Part shown: one piece after another, positions 18,046 through 27,702 of the stretch
Numbering within the stretch: position 1 is the first letter of the stretch
How the letters are laid out: the number at the start of each line of letters is the position of its first letter
DNA from: CAWBRT01 sp963814745
GTDB lineage: Bacteria; Acidobacteriota; Terriglobia; Terriglobales; Acidobacteriaceae
DNA length: 64,000 nucleotides
Assembly: GCA_963814745.1 (NCBI GenBank)
Contig: CAWFEA010000001.1
Location: 1 to 64,000 of the forward strand
Direction of reading: 5' to 3'
Position numbers and translations under genes: made by a program
Notes under the pieces: generated by a model
What the model saw: the letters and a program-made list of their open reading frames with translations, nothing else
What the model was told of the DNA's origin: nothing
The model's database searches: none

Positions 18046-19035
18046 ATGATTCTGATCGATAAGCACGGCCGCCAAATTACCGATCTGCGAATTTCGGTAA
18101 CCGACCGCTGCAATTATCGTTGTGTTTATTGCCGGACGGGCAATGGGGGGGCGCTGTTCGCCGAGCTGCCGAGCGCCGACTATCTGCGCATGGCGCGTGT
18201 ATTCATCTCGCTTGGAATCAACAAAATCCGGTTGACAGGCGGGGAGCCTCTGTTGCGCCGGGATCTGCCCGAGCTGGTCGCCGAACTGGCACGGATGCGC
18301 CCCGTCGAGGGCGGTGAGCTGGATCTGGCGATTACCACTAACGGCCATTTATTACATAAACTTGCAGGCCCGCTGGCGGACGCGGGATTGAAGCGGGTTA
18401 CGGTCAGCATGGATGCCGTCGATCCCCAGCGTTTCGCGCGTATCACCCGTGTTTCCAACGGATTCGACAAAGTTGTGGCAGGAATTCGCGCTGCCCGCGA
18501 AGCCAAGCTATGTCCGATAAAGATTAATTGCGTGCTGCTGCGCGGTTTCAACGACGACCAGATACCCGAGTTCGGCCGCTTTGCCCGGGAAGAAAACGTG
18601 GTGGTGCGCTTCATCGAGTTCATGCCGCTGGAGGAAGATCGGGTGTGGACGCCCGAGATTGTGGTTCCGTTGCGGGAAATTCTGGAGCGGATGGCCCAGT
18701 TCCGTCCCTTGCGCGAGATCGAGCACGGGGCAAGCGAGACCGCGCGGCGCTACCTGTTCGACGACGGCATCGGCGAGATCGGCATCATCGCCCCGGTTTC
18801 CCTGCCGTTCTGCGGCCATTGTTCACGGGTACGGCTGACCTCTGACGGCAAGATCCGCACCTGCCTGTTCTCGGTGATCGAACACGATCTCTACGGGCTG
18901 ATGCGCCGCGGCGCGAGCGATGAACGCTTGTCGCAGTTCATCATTGAGGTGATAAACCAAAAAGAAGAGCGCCACCACATTGGCGAGCCGGACTTTGTGC
19001 CGCCCTCGCGCAGCATGGTGCACATCGGCGGATGA
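18046..19035 (+). CDS. moaA: GTP 3',8-cyclase MoaA
   Basis: A radical SAM enzyme that starts molybdenum cofactor synthesis by rearranging GTP. From ATG 18046 the protein has 329 residues and opens ILIDKHGRQITDLRISVTD. The first 4Fe-4S/SAM cluster is CNYRCVYC. LTGGEPLLRRDLPELV and the C-terminal cluster region PFCGHCSRVRLTSDGKIRTC are diagnostic. It ends in Gly-Gly, the C-terminal tail required for activity. A 20-residue upstream extension in frame is not family-like. It is preceded by a terminator hairpin. Confidence 0.96.
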   Translation: MILIDKHGRQITDLRISVTDRCNYRCVYCRTGNGGALFAELPSADYLRMARVFISLGINKIRLTGGEPLLRRDLPELVAELARMRPVEGGELDLAITTNGHLLHKLAGPLADAGLKRVTVSMDAVDPQRFARITRVSNGFDKVVAGIRAAREAKLCPIKINCVLLRGFNDDQIPEFGRFAREENVVVRFIEFMPLEEDRVWTPEIVVPLREILERMAQFRPLREIEHGASETARRYLFDDGIGEIGIIAPVSLPFCGHCSRVRLTSDGKIRTCLFSVIEHDLYGLMRRGASDERLSQFIIEVINQKEERHHIGEPDFVPPSRSMVHIGG

Positions 19036-19098
19036 AGCGGGCGGAGCGAAAACTTCAGCTTGGCGAAAGCGATACCCGAGTTGGTGTATCCCTTTCGG

Positions 19099-19246
19099 TT
19101 GTCATGTTGAGCAACGCGAAACATCCCAGCGCGGTTGAAGGCAAGACGAAGCGGAAGGAATTCTGTAGAAAGGCCCGCCCACAGCGCAGTGTGGGACAGT
19201 TCCGTGGGATGCTTCGCGCCTCCTCCGGAGTCACTCAGCATGACAA
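19099..19246. repeat. Dispersed palindromic repeat, copy 1
   Basis: A long imperfect palindrome: the left arm TTGTCATGTTGAGCAACGCG and the right arm near 19230-19246 (ACTCAGCATGACAA), with inner arms ACATCCCA and GTGGGATG. The layout matches a second, sequence-related palindrome at 26676-26786. It lies in a gap between moaA and a PilZ gene. Confidence 0.65.
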
Positions 19247-19297
19247 ACCGAAGCACCGTGCCTCAACTTCCCGGGATATACCTTCCAGAGAACTGCC

Positions 19298-19615
19298 CTA
19301 AGCCGCGTCGTCCCTGCACCTGGTGAATTCGACCCCGTAGGAATAGATGTGACAGTTGCGGACGGTGCCCTGCGTGGTTACCGGCCGGCCGGAATACGGC
19401 GGCGTGAACTCCATGGCAATGGAGTCGCCGATATCCAGATCGGCCGGAATAAATATCGTCATTCCGCCACAGCTTAGTTCCGAGCCGCGTCCTTTAATGG
19501 AAGAAACCTTCCCTTGTCTTCGGAAAGTGATCACGACCGGCAGCTCGACTTTATACCGTGCCCAGCGTCGTGAAGTTGGACAGCCGCTTCCCCGCAAGAC
19601 GATTTCCGTTGCCAT
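19298..19615 (-). CDS. PilZ-domain protein
   Basis: About 105 residues. The PilZ c-di-GMP-binding fold is suggested by SRRWARYKVELPVVI (Arg-rich N-terminal motif) and GRGSELSCGGMTIFI, the position of the D/N-x-S-x-x-G box, where the first residue is Glu. It then continues with GDSIAMEFTPP and TVRNCHIYSYGVEF. The ATG at 19615 follows AGGTGG by 5 bp. c-di-GMP binding is plausible but the imperfect motif leaves it open. A second PilZ-like gene lies upstream on the same strand. Confidence 0.75.
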   Translation of the reverse strand: MATEIVLRGSGCPTSRRWARYKVELPVVITFRRQGKVSSIKGRGSELSCGGMTIFIPADLDIGDSIAMEFTPPYSGRPVTTQGTVRNCHIYSYGVEFTRCRDDAA

Positions 19616-19661
19616 AACACCCACCTGCCATGAAGAAGTTTATCGCGCAGTGATTGCCTGT

Positions 19662-20114
19662 TCAATCGGCGAAAAACTGAAGGCAGTTCACCTCGGCGTT
19701 GAGCAGCGCCGAGGAGCGGTTGTTGCCGAGATTCTGCAGCGCGCTCCGGCAAAGAAATCGGGGAAATGCCTGATCGCCATCGTGCCCCAGCAAACTCTTG
19801 AGTTGGAGTTGTTCGCCTTCGGAGACATCGAGAAAGTGCAGCCCCGCGCGTCCGGACGAGTCGCACCAGGCCACCTCGGCCGTCCCCGTCATCTCGCCTC
19901 CGGCTTCGGCCAAGGGCAAACCGAACTCGAGGGTTTGTCCAACTTTCAAGGGAACCATGGTTTGGATGGCCATGCCGCCTTCACCCATATTCAGCACCAT
20001 CCCGTGGCCGCCAGAGATTCGGGCATAGAGCAGCCGACTCATTTCGATGCGGGGATCACCAGCCTCTGCCCTTGTTTTTGAACCAAGTATTCGTGAGACC
20101 GCTGCGAGAATCAT
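19662..20114 (-). CDS. PilZ-like domain protein
   Basis: 150 residues. SRLLYARISGGHGMVLNMGEGGMAIQ places a PilZ-like N-x-x-x-x-G turn where the family has D/N-x-S-x-x-G; the Ser is replaced by Gly. GQTLEFGLPLAEAGGEMTG and GRAGLHFLDVS fit the beta-barrel. The C-terminal half (from about residue 105) is unfamiliar. The degenerate motif suggests weak or no c-di-GMP binding. It probably forms a unit with the following PilZ gene. Confidence 0.65.
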   Translation of the reverse strand: MILAAVSRILGSKTRAEAGDPRIEMSRLLYARISGGHGMVLNMGEGGMAIQTMVPLKVGQTLEFGLPLAEAGGEMTGTAEVAWCDSSGRAGLHFLDVSEGEQLQLKSLLGHDGDQAFPRFLCRSALQNLGNNRSSALLNAEVNCLQFFAD

Positions 20115-20300
20115 GGGTGATTAGGGTGCATGTAACCTTCCAGATAAGGTGTCGCTAAAGCAAACCACCTAGCGCAACCGCCAATCGCTAACTCCTGACA
20201 GCACTTGCGGGCAGCCGCGAGGCGAGCGATTTCTCCGCAAGAGAAGCCGGGATATGCAATTCTTTCTACTCCGCGTGAAATTTCGACATAGCGGCGGGCC

Positions 20301-23300
20301 TCAAGAAACTTCGCGCCATTGGCGAAGCAATGGGAAGTAGAGCGCCATCCTGATCGGGTTCGGCTCAAGGCAGGCCACGACGGAGCGGTAGCGGTAGAGG
20401 TCGGGACGGAACTTTTCGACCTGGGCAGCGATGAAGGCCTCGGTGTTCCCGCCGCCAATTTCGCTGGTCTTGTAATCGATGATCCAGCGCGTGCCTTGCT
20501 CGTCGATGAAAGTACGGTCGAGCTTTACCCGAACCACCGAGTTATCAACCAGTGCCGACAGCTCTAATTCGCACGCCGCGTCGCGATGCTCGCTGAGTAA
20601 CCAGCGCCCCTGCGGATCGGAGAGCGCGTTCTCCAGCGCGCGCCGCACCAGCTCGGCGGTCTCGTCGAGTTCGTCGGCGGCCACGCCGAGTTCGAGCAAT
20701 AAATTTCGGATGGCGGGGGCGTGCCGGGTAAGGCGGCCGGCGTCCCATCTCTCCAGGCCTTCGCGGGCAATTTGCTGCAACCAACGGTGAGTCGCGGTTC
20801 CGGCCTTGCGCAGGCGCTGGCTTGCCCAATCGAAGGTATGGGCCGGCGGCTCCGCCTTGGCCGCAAGCTCGTCTCTGCTCTGCCAATCCAAGGCGAGCGG
20901 CGGACTGGGCGGTCGCCAATCGAGCGGCAGCCGGCGCAGTATGCCGGGTGGGATGCGAGGATGGGTGCTGGCGGCGATGGCGCCGTGGAAGGGCACAAAC
21001 TCCGAGGGCAGCCCCCGCGCCGGCCAAAGCAGCGAGAGCATGGAACGACGGTGGGGATTTCCTTCCTCGGGCAACTGTGCCACCAGGTGCAAAGCCGAGC
21101 GCGCCCGGGTGCAGGCGACGTAGAGCAAGCGCTTGAGTTCTTCCCTGCCTCGGTCGTCGGCGATCTGCTTAAGATATTTCTCCACGCCGCTCTCCAGGCC
21201 GCCGGCGGCCGGGTTGATCGGAGCGAGCAGCAAACGAGGCTGGCCATCGCTCACCGACTCGCGCCAGTAGAGGAGTTGATCGTCTTCGTGCCGAGTGGAG
21301 CGTCCCAGGGCCGGAACGATGACGGTATCCCACTGCAAGCCTTTGGCGCCGTGAATGGTCATGATCTCGACGGCTCCCGGAACTTCGGTTTCGGTGGGGG
21401 CGAAGAGCTTGTCCAGTTTCGCCTCGAAGGCGTCCGCATCCGCCAGTTCGCCGCCGCGCTCCGATTGCCGAAGCAGGTCGAGATAGGCCATGGCGTCGCG
21501 CAGATCCTGGTCGATCCGGGCGCAGGCGGCAGGCCCGCCGAGCATGGTCCAGGAGCGCTCGACCATCTCTCGTAAACCGGTTCGTCCGCGCAGGGCGCTG
21601 GCCTCGGCGAGCACGGCGAACAAGCGCTCACAACGCCGGCGCGCATCCTGCGAAAGGCGCGAGGAGCGCGCTCGGAACAAGTCTGGAATGGTGGCGCGAT
21701 CATCGTATCGGCAAAGTTCGAGCAAGTCGGGCAAGGCGAGACCGCAGACCGGTGAGCGCAACAGGGCGAGCCAAGCCACGCGATCGGCGGGCTGCATGAT
21801 CGCGAGCGTCAGGGCATGCAGGTCGCGAACCACCTGGCTTTTGCCGAGTGGTTCGATCTCGACGGCGCGAAAACCGATGCCGGCGGCCTGCAAGGCGCGA
21901 ACGATTTCCGGCAGGTGAGTGCGGGCACGAACCAGGATGGCGATGCGCTCCGCCGGACGCTGGCGGCGCACGCGCTGGATAATCTCCGCGACACACGCGC
22001 CTTCGGCTTCGTCATCCGCCACCGCGTGCAGGTACACTCCTTCCAACTCAGACGGGCCTGCACCGCCGGAACGCGCCGGCTCGGCCGGACTGTATTTGAC
22101 CGCGCCGGTCGCCCGGTTAGATTGACGCAGCACTTCGCCGAATACGCGGTTGTACCAGCCGACGAGAGACGCGTTGGAGCGGAAATTCACCAGCAGCTCC
22201 CGCGGCACAAGCGACGGCAAACGGGCGAGACCGCGGCGCGCATCCTCGAAGAGGGTGACCTCGGCTTTGCGGAATCCGTAAATTGACTGCATGGGATCGC
22301 CCACCAGGAACAGGGTGTTGCCGTCACCGCTTGTCCACTCGGTGGTGAGCCGCGCTAACAGCTCCAACTGGGCGACCGACGTGTCCTGGAATTCGTCGAC
22401 CAGAATGTGCTGCAGGCGGCAACCGAGCGCGAGCGCAATCGGCGCGGACTCGGCCGGATCGAGCGCGGCCAGCGCGGCCTGCGACACTTCGATGAAATCG
22501 CAAGTCCCGCTTTCGGCGAACGCGACCTTCAACTCGGCGGCGGCCAGCGGCAAGGCCACCAGCAGAGAGCGCACGCACTCCCACTCTTCGCCGGTGTAAG
22601 CGACCGGGGGCAAGACCTCGAGCCGCGCCAGCGCCCCGGCGAGACCTTCGGCGACGCTGAGCGAGGCGAACAACTGCTCGCAGCGCTGCTTGCAAGCTTT
22701 GCCCTCGGCGGACGGCGGGAAACCGTTCTTGACCGTCAGCCGGCTCCAGAATTTTCCGCTCTTGTTGAGGAAGAAATCGCGCAGCCCGAGCCAAAGTTTC
22801 AGGTTTGCCGGATCGGCGCCGGGCAAATCCTCGAGGGAGCAGAGCAGGGCGACGCGGCTCTCGGGCGCGGAAGCCTTGAGATTTTGCGCGGCGTAGCGAG
22901 CGAGGCGGATGATTTCCTCGCGGTCGCCGCCGAGCACAGCCTGAACGCGGCGCTGAATCTCCGCCAGCTCGGTCGCGACCGCGTAATGAAGAGAAGCCTC
23001 CAACTGTTGGCGAAAGCGCGCCAGCTCCGTGGCGTCGTAGCGATCGCAGCGGCCCAGCAGGGGAAGCCATTGGTCGCGCCGTTTCAGCATTTCGATGAGC
23101 AGCGATTCGGCGCGCTCAAGATGATTGTCGAGATGGCGCAGCAAGGTTTCGATCGACGAGGCGATGGCGGGCGTGGGATCGGCCAGCAGGCGCAAGGTCT
23201 TCCGGGCAGCCTGCTGGTAGAGCGGATCGCAATCTTCGCTGACTTGGGCGCCGGCGGAGAAACGCGACAGGATCGGCATCTGCCGGGTGACCGATTCGCA

Positions 23301-23681
23301 AAAAGAATCGACGGTGCGGACTTGCAGACGGGCGGGGTTTTCGAGAATAGCCCAGCCGCGTTGACGGTCGCGGCGAAGAACCGCGGAGGCTAATTGTCCG
23401 GTCAGGCCGCCGCCGGCGGATAGAGCCGCCTGATCGAGCGCGCCGAGGATGCGGTTGCGCATCTCGCTGGCGGCCTTGCGGGTGAAGGTGATGGCAAGGA
23501 TGGCTTCGGGCGCGGTGATATCCGCGTTGGCCAGCAGGTTGAGAAAGCGCTGGATGAGCAGCTCGGTTTTGCCGGAACCGGCGGGAGCCTGGACGATGAA
23601 GGATTGGCGGTGATCGACGACGGCCTGACGCACGGCGGCATCGGCGGGCCGGCGAACGATCTCCGCGCTAATCGCGCTCAT
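20301..23681 (-). CDS. addA: AddA-type UvrD-family helicase-nuclease
   Basis: 1126 residues from ATG 23681. A superfamily 1 helicase with a nuclease tail, which with AddB processes double-strand breaks for RecA loading. Walker A is QAPAGSGKTELL (31-42), motif Ia lies in AITFTRKAASEMRNR, motif II in VDEFQDTSVAQLEL, and motif III-like VGDPMQSIYGFRKAE follows. The C-terminal PD-(D/E)xK region reads LDRTFIDEQGTRWIIDYKT. Upstream in-frame residues to 24221 are antisense-like and overlap addB, so they are rejected. The start overlaps the addB end by 14 bp. Confidence 0.93.
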   Translation of the reverse strand: MSAISAEIVRRPADAAVRQAVVDHRQSFIVQAPAGSGKTELLIQRFLNLLANADITAPEAILAITFTRKAASEMRNRILGALDQAALSAGGGLTGQLASAVLRRDRQRGWAILENPARLQVRTVDSFCESVTRQMPILSRFSAGAQVSEDCDPLYQQAARKTLRLLADPTPAIASSIETLLRHLDNHLERAESLLIEMLKRRDQWLPLLGRCDRYDATELARFRQQLEASLHYAVATELAEIQRRVQAVLGGDREEIIRLARYAAQNLKASAPESRVALLCSLEDLPGADPANLKLWLGLRDFFLNKSGKFWSRLTVKNGFPPSAEGKACKQRCEQLFASLSVAEGLAGALARLEVLPPVAYTGEEWECVRSLLVALPLAAAELKVAFAESGTCDFIEVSQAALAALDPAESAPIALALGCRLQHILVDEFQDTSVAQLELLARLTTEWTSGDGNTLFLVGDPMQSIYGFRKAEVTLFEDARRGLARLPSLVPRELLVNFRSNASLVGWYNRVFGEVLRQSNRATGAVKYSPAEPARSGGAGPSELEGVYLHAVADDEAEGACVAEIIQRVRRQRPAERIAILVRARTHLPEIVRALQAAGIGFRAVEIEPLGKSQVVRDLHALTLAIMQPADRVAWLALLRSPVCGLALPDLLELCRYDDRATIPDLFRARSSRLSQDARRRCERLFAVLAEASALRGRTGLREMVERSWTMLGGPAACARIDQDLRDAMAYLDLLRQSERGGELADADAFEAKLDKLFAPTETEVPGAVEIMTIHGAKGLQWDTVIVPALGRSTRHEDDQLLYWRESVSDGQPRLLLAPINPAAGGLESGVEKYLKQIADDRGREELKRLLYVACTRARSALHLVAQLPEEGNPHRRSMLSLLWPARGLPSEFVPFHGAIAASTHPRIPPGILRRLPLDWRPPSPPLALDWQSRDELAAKAEPPAHTFDWASQRLRKAGTATHRWLQQIAREGLERWDAGRLTRHAPAIRNLLLELGVAADELDETAELVRRALENALSDPQGRWLLSEHRDAACELELSALVDNSVVRVKLDRTFIDEQGTRWIIDYKTSEIGGGNTEAFIAAQVEKFRPDLYRYRSVVACLEPNPIRMALYFPLLRQWREVS

Positions 23682-26466
23682 CGGGATCCTCCTCCTCCGC
23701 CGGCGGCGGGAAATCGATTTCCGCCATGCGGCAAACGGCGCGCAGGTGGCAGTAGGTGGCATCGCAAGTCGAGCGGGATGGGTAGCCCGGCGCATGCTTG
23801 GGGTCGATGCGGGCATCGCCGCGCAGAAATGCCGCGACCAGCGCTTCCAGCTCCGGGCCCCATTGATCGAGATATGCCTGCAACTCCGGGCCGCGCAAGC
23901 TTTTCGCTCCCAGAATTTCGGGGCGAACGGCGGCGCCGGCCATGCGGCAGCCGCCGCGATTGACCGAGGCGAAGGCGACCGCCGAGAGCTTGGCGCCGGG
24001 AGTTCCGAGCAGAGCCGTGGCATACAGCGGAAGTTGAGGGCGGGCGGGCCGAGGCGTGCTCCAATCGCCGGGGCGATAGGACTGGCTGCCGGTCTTGTAG
24101 TCGATGACGACGAGCGAGCCGTCCGGCAGACGATCGAGGCGGTCGATGAAACCCCGCATGTCCAGGCCGGCCAGTTGAAATCTGATTTCCTGTTGATGCC
24201 GAACCTCGCGGAAGTCTTCACGGCCGCGCTCGAATTGGAGCCACTCGCGGACGAGAGCCGCCAGCCGCTGCCGCTCCAAGTCGAGGTATCGCATCTCCCA
24301 GGCGTCGGCCGGCTTCAGGTTCAACAAAGTGAAAGCGCTCTCCACGGCAGCGCTGATGATTGCCTGCAAACGCTGCTCGTCCAAGGTTTCGAGCGTGGAT
24401 TTGTCGTGGAGTTCATTCCAGGCGTACTGCAAGGCGGTTTCGACAAGCTTTCCGCGATTGGCCGGCGTCAGGCCAGGTTCCACTCGCCTGGCCTGAGCGG
24501 CGAGGAGGCGCAGTTCGACGAAGGCGCGAAACGGACAATTGGATTGCTGCTCGACCAGGCGCGTACCGCGCGACCGCAGTTCGCCAACCGCAACCGCCGG
24601 CGCGCGATAGTCCTGCACCGACTCCAGCGCGACCGTGGGAAACAATTCCGCCAGACCTTTGGCAGACGGCACGCCTAGGTCGTCGCAGCCGACAACCGGC
24701 AGCGAGACGGCCAGCGGCGAAGGGCGCAGTTGACGATCTTCTTCCCCGGCGGGCCAACTGACCGTGACCCGCGGGGCACTTTGCAGCAGACGATCGGAAA
24801 CAGAAGCGGCGAAAGCCAGATCGCTTTCAGCGGAGCTGTGGGGCAAGCGGTACTCACGCTGCAGCGCGATGGGAATGAGCGGGTTCGGCGCGCCCCTGGG
24901 CGGCCACGCATCGTCGCTCCAGCCCGCGATCCAAAGCGCATCGAAGCTGGAGCCGGCGGCTTCCAACTCGCCCATCACCTGCACCGGAGCGCGCTGATTC
25001 CGCGGCTTAAAGATCCGGGCTGAAGAGGCCTCGACCAGCGCCGCGACCACTTCGGCGAATGCCATCGGCGGTCGTACCAGATCAAGGCTGCCGACTTCGT
25101 CGCACAGGTTTTCCCAGGCTTCGCGAGCCTGGTACTCGTCGCTGGTCAAGACCAGCCCGTCGGCCTCGGCGGGCCAGCGCGCCGCCGCAAGCAGGGCGGT
25201 GATATCGCTTATCCATTGATTCGGAGAGCGGTGATTCGGAGACTGGTGGTTCGGAGACTGGTGATTCGGAGACCGCATTGGAGACAGCGTGTGGGTAAGC
25301 AACTGCCGCGCCGCCTGCAATCGTGCGGTGACACCGGCGGTGGTGAAACCCTGGGCAGCCGCCTTCGCCAAGGCTGCGAGCACGGATTCAAGGGTCACCG
25401 AAGGCGGCAGAACTTGCGATAAAAACCAATCGAGTTGCGCGCGTTTGCCGCCCTCGTCGCCAACCGCGCCGAAATAAGGCGAGCGCAGCCAGGCGGAAAA
25501 ATCGGCCAGCGGCACGGACGCCGAGAGCAGGCGCAGGAAGATCAAGGCGCTGCGCATGACCGGATAATCGGCGAGCGCGCGGCCCAGCGAAATGTCGAAG
25601 GCCGGTTGAGAAATATCGCGAACCGCGAAGTATTGTTCGGGATGAAGGATAGCGGAAAAAATCTGCTCGGTCGCTTCCTTCCTTTCGGGAAGTCCCGCGA
25701 TAACGACGCCGAGATTGGCCGATGGATCGCGCTCCAGGTAAGCCCGCGCCCAGCGCGCGGCCATCGTCAACTCGGCGGAGCGGTCGGCAAGCCTAACGCT
25801 GCGTATCGCATCGCCGGCAATGGCCCCGGCGGGCTCCGCGCTCAGGATGGTTACGGAAACGCCTTGCAGCGTGAGCGCGGCGATGAAATTCCGTTGCTGC
25901 GGCGTGAGCTGGTCGAAGCCGGCGAATATCATGCTCTTCGGCAGCAAGCTCTTTAACGAAGGAAGCAGCGCCGCCAGCCGGTCGAGCCGCCGCGCGGGAT
26001 CGAGCCAACGGTTGGCGAAAGTGACATCGCGATAGGCATTTGCCCAGTCCAGGAGGGATCTCGATTCGACCGTGCCGCGGAACTCCGACGAGCGCCATGG
26101 AACCGAATAGGCGTGCATCGCTTCCCATGCCTGCGAGGCGAGGCCAGCCAACTCGCGGCCATTCAGAAGCGCCGACGAGGATGGCGACTCCTCGATGATC
26201 CGGGTCCAGAGCGCCTGCTGCTGAAGCGGCCCGAGCAGGATTTGATCGAGCGCCCCGCTCGCCTGCGCCGATTGCCAAAGCTCGCCCACCCATGCCCCGA
26301 ACGGCAGCACCGAAGGCGTGCGCCATGCTCCCGCGCCCGCCTTACGCCGCTGGTCGCAGACGCCGAGCAGCTCGCGGGAGGCTCGGGTGTTGGCGGTGAC
26401 CACGGTCGCACCGTTGAGGGCCGCCTCTGTCGCCTGCTGCAATTGCATTCGATAGGGAACCGGCAT
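23668..26466 (-). CDS. addB: AddB-like PD-(D/E)xK nuclease
   Basis: 932 residues; partner of the adjacent AddA. The N-terminal part is an inactivated helicase-like region (VVTANTRASRELL opens it, with no Walker A). The C-terminal nuclease shows DRLPDGSLVVIDYKTGSQSY. The iron-sulfur Cys set is visible near the end (CDATYCHLRAVC). This size and layout fit the DNA-repair AddB-like family found beside AddA in several Gram-negatives. An in-frame 15-bp minisatellite gives SPNHQ-type repeats around residue 400. The end overlaps the addA start. Confidence 0.88.
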   Translation of the reverse strand: MPVPYRMQLQQATEAALNGATVVTANTRASRELLGVCDQRRKAGAGAWRTPSVLPFGAWVGELWQSAQASGALDQILLGPLQQQALWTRIIEESPSSSALLNGRELAGLASQAWEAMHAYSVPWRSSEFRGTVESRSLLDWANAYRDVTFANRWLDPARRLDRLAALLPSLKSLLPKSMIFAGFDQLTPQQRNFIAALTLQGVSVTILSAEPAGAIAGDAIRSVRLADRSAELTMAARWARAYLERDPSANLGVVIAGLPERKEATEQIFSAILHPEQYFAVRDISQPAFDISLGRALADYPVMRSALIFLRLLSASVPLADFSAWLRSPYFGAVGDEGGKRAQLDWFLSQVLPPSVTLESVLAALAKAAAQGFTTAGVTARLQAARQLLTHTLSPMRSPNHQSPNHQSPNHRSPNQWISDITALLAAARWPAEADGLVLTSDEYQAREAWENLCDEVGSLDLVRPPMAFAEVVAALVEASSARIFKPRNQRAPVQVMGELEAAGSSFDALWIAGWSDDAWPPRGAPNPLIPIALQREYRLPHSSAESDLAFAASVSDRLLQSAPRVTVSWPAGEEDRQLRPSPLAVSLPVVGCDDLGVPSAKGLAELFPTVALESVQDYRAPAVAVGELRSRGTRLVEQQSNCPFRAFVELRLLAAQARRVEPGLTPANRGKLVETALQYAWNELHDKSTLETLDEQRLQAIISAAVESAFTLLNLKPADAWEMRYLDLERQRLAALVREWLQFERGREDFREVRHQQEIRFQLAGLDMRGFIDRLDRLPDGSLVVIDYKTGSQSYRPGDWSTPRPARPQLPLYATALLGTPGAKLSAVAFASVNRGGCRMAGAAVRPEILGAKSLRGPELQAYLDQWGPELEALVAAFLRGDARIDPKHAPGYPSRSTCDATYCHLRAVCRMAEIDFPPPAEEEDPDERD
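25218..25277 (-). repeat. 15-bp minisatellite inside addB
   Basis: Four tandem 15-bp units of the type GATTCGGAGACTGGT. Being a multiple of three, they encode repeated Ser-Pro-Asn-His-Gln/Arg pentapeptides in a likely linker. Confidence 0.85.
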
Positions 26467-26826
26467 GGAATCTCCGACGGATCGGCGGCGTCGCCGACAG
26501 AGCCGTCCAGCCCGACGTTATCACCAGCATCCCTGACGCACAACCAGGAGTTTGACCGGCGGGGACCACGGCGTATGCGGTTATCGCGGCAACCCGGAGA
26601 GCAGCGAGTTCATCGCCGCTTGCGCCGGTTGGCAGAGCTAGAGGTTGCAGAGATGCTGTATCCCAAGAGTTGAACGTCATTCCGAGCGAGCGACGCCTTG
26701 CGTCGCAAGTCGAGGAATCTTGTGTGTTTTCTTTGCTGCAGAACCACAAGATCCCTCCACTCCGCTGCGCTTCGGTCGGGATGACGCCTTTTGCGAACAA
26801 TGGGCTGCATCAATCATGGTACTGCT
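26467..26826. other. Gap between addB and the ABC remnant
   Basis: No gene is supportable. It contains the second dispersed palindrome at 26676-26786 and the addB promoter region. Confidence 0.5.
26676..26786. repeat. Dispersed palindromic repeat, copy 2
   Basis: Left arm GTCATTCCGAGCGAGCGA, inner GAGGAATCTTGTG, then CACAAGATCCCTCC and the right arm GGTCGGGATGAC. The same architecture as 19099-19246. Such hairpins are common in Acidobacteria intergenic DNA, by general knowledge. Confidence 0.7.
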
Positions 26827-27702
26827 TTAGCCAACGAGCACGGGGCCGCACTGCGGGCCGGAGGGCGGCTCGGAATTGTTGAGCAATGCTTCCCGCGCCT
26901 GTTGCAGGCTGCTGACGACGGACTTAAGATGGCCGCCCTGGAGAATCAATACCTGGTCGCAGTCTTCCAGGGTGCTCAAGCGATGCGCGATGATGAACGT
27001 GGTACGGTCGCGGGTAAGCTTTTCAAGGGCATCGATGATGCCCTGTTCGGTATTCGTGTCAACGGCGCTGGTCGGCTCATCCAAAGTCAACACCGGCGCA
27101 TTTTTCAGAAAGGCGCGGGCAACCGCGAGGCGCTGGCGCTCACCCCCGGAGAGCACCAGTCCGCCTTCGCCGATGGGAGTTTCATAGCCTTCCGGCAAGC
27201 GCATGATGAAATCATGAGCGGCGGCCATCCTGGCGGCTTCCACCAACTCGGCGCGGCTCGCCTCGGGACGCGCGAAGGCGATGTTGGCGGCGATGGTAGT
27301 AGAGAACAGCATCGGCTCCTGCAACACGATGGAGTACTGTTGGCGGAGATCGGCGAGCCGGTAATTTCGCAGGGCGATGAAGAGAAGCAGCCCGGCGGCC
27401 AGGAGCAGAAACGCGGTGTGGGAAAGTGTGGCCGGAAGCAAGCGGCTGAGCCAGCGCGGCAGCGGCTGCTGTCCGAGGACGGCATCGACCACAATCTTCA
27501 GGGGCAACGGCATGAGCAGCGCAATCGGAGTGGAAAGGATGCTCAGACCGAGAATTCCGGTCAGGTGAAGCCAGCAGTGACGGGCCGAGTCCGCGACCCG
27601 CTTCCAGAACCGCCTTTGTTTCTCCTCCAGCCTCAGGCGTACCGGTCCCCCCAAGCTCACCGGCAGGCAAACCGCTCCTACCGGGAATCGCACAAAGGGC
27701 AA
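26827..27702 (-). pseudogene. ABC exporter with internal deletion
   Basis: The N-terminal ~115 residues look like the start of an ABC exporter membrane domain (GILGLSILSTPIALLMPLPL, FLLLAAGLLLFIAL). The chain then passes directly into the middle of a nucleotide-binding domain at RNYRLADLRQQYSIVLQEP (Q loop). The ABC signature (LSGGERQRLAVARA), Walker B (VLTLDEPTSAVD) and the His switch (IIAHRLSTL) are present. Walker A and most of the membrane domain are missing, so it cannot bind ATP normally. The frame is preserved, which argues for a clean deletion, or a misassembly, rather than drift. Confidence 0.8.

Noticed and set aside
22407..23393. Plus-strand frame across addA
   Set aside because: High-GC antisense shadow of a well-supported helicase gene.
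23682..24221. 180-residue N-terminal extension of AddA
   Set aside because: It is in frame but Ala/Arg/Ser-rich and antisense-like in composition, and it overlaps the conserved end of addB; the ATG at 23681 gives the family start.
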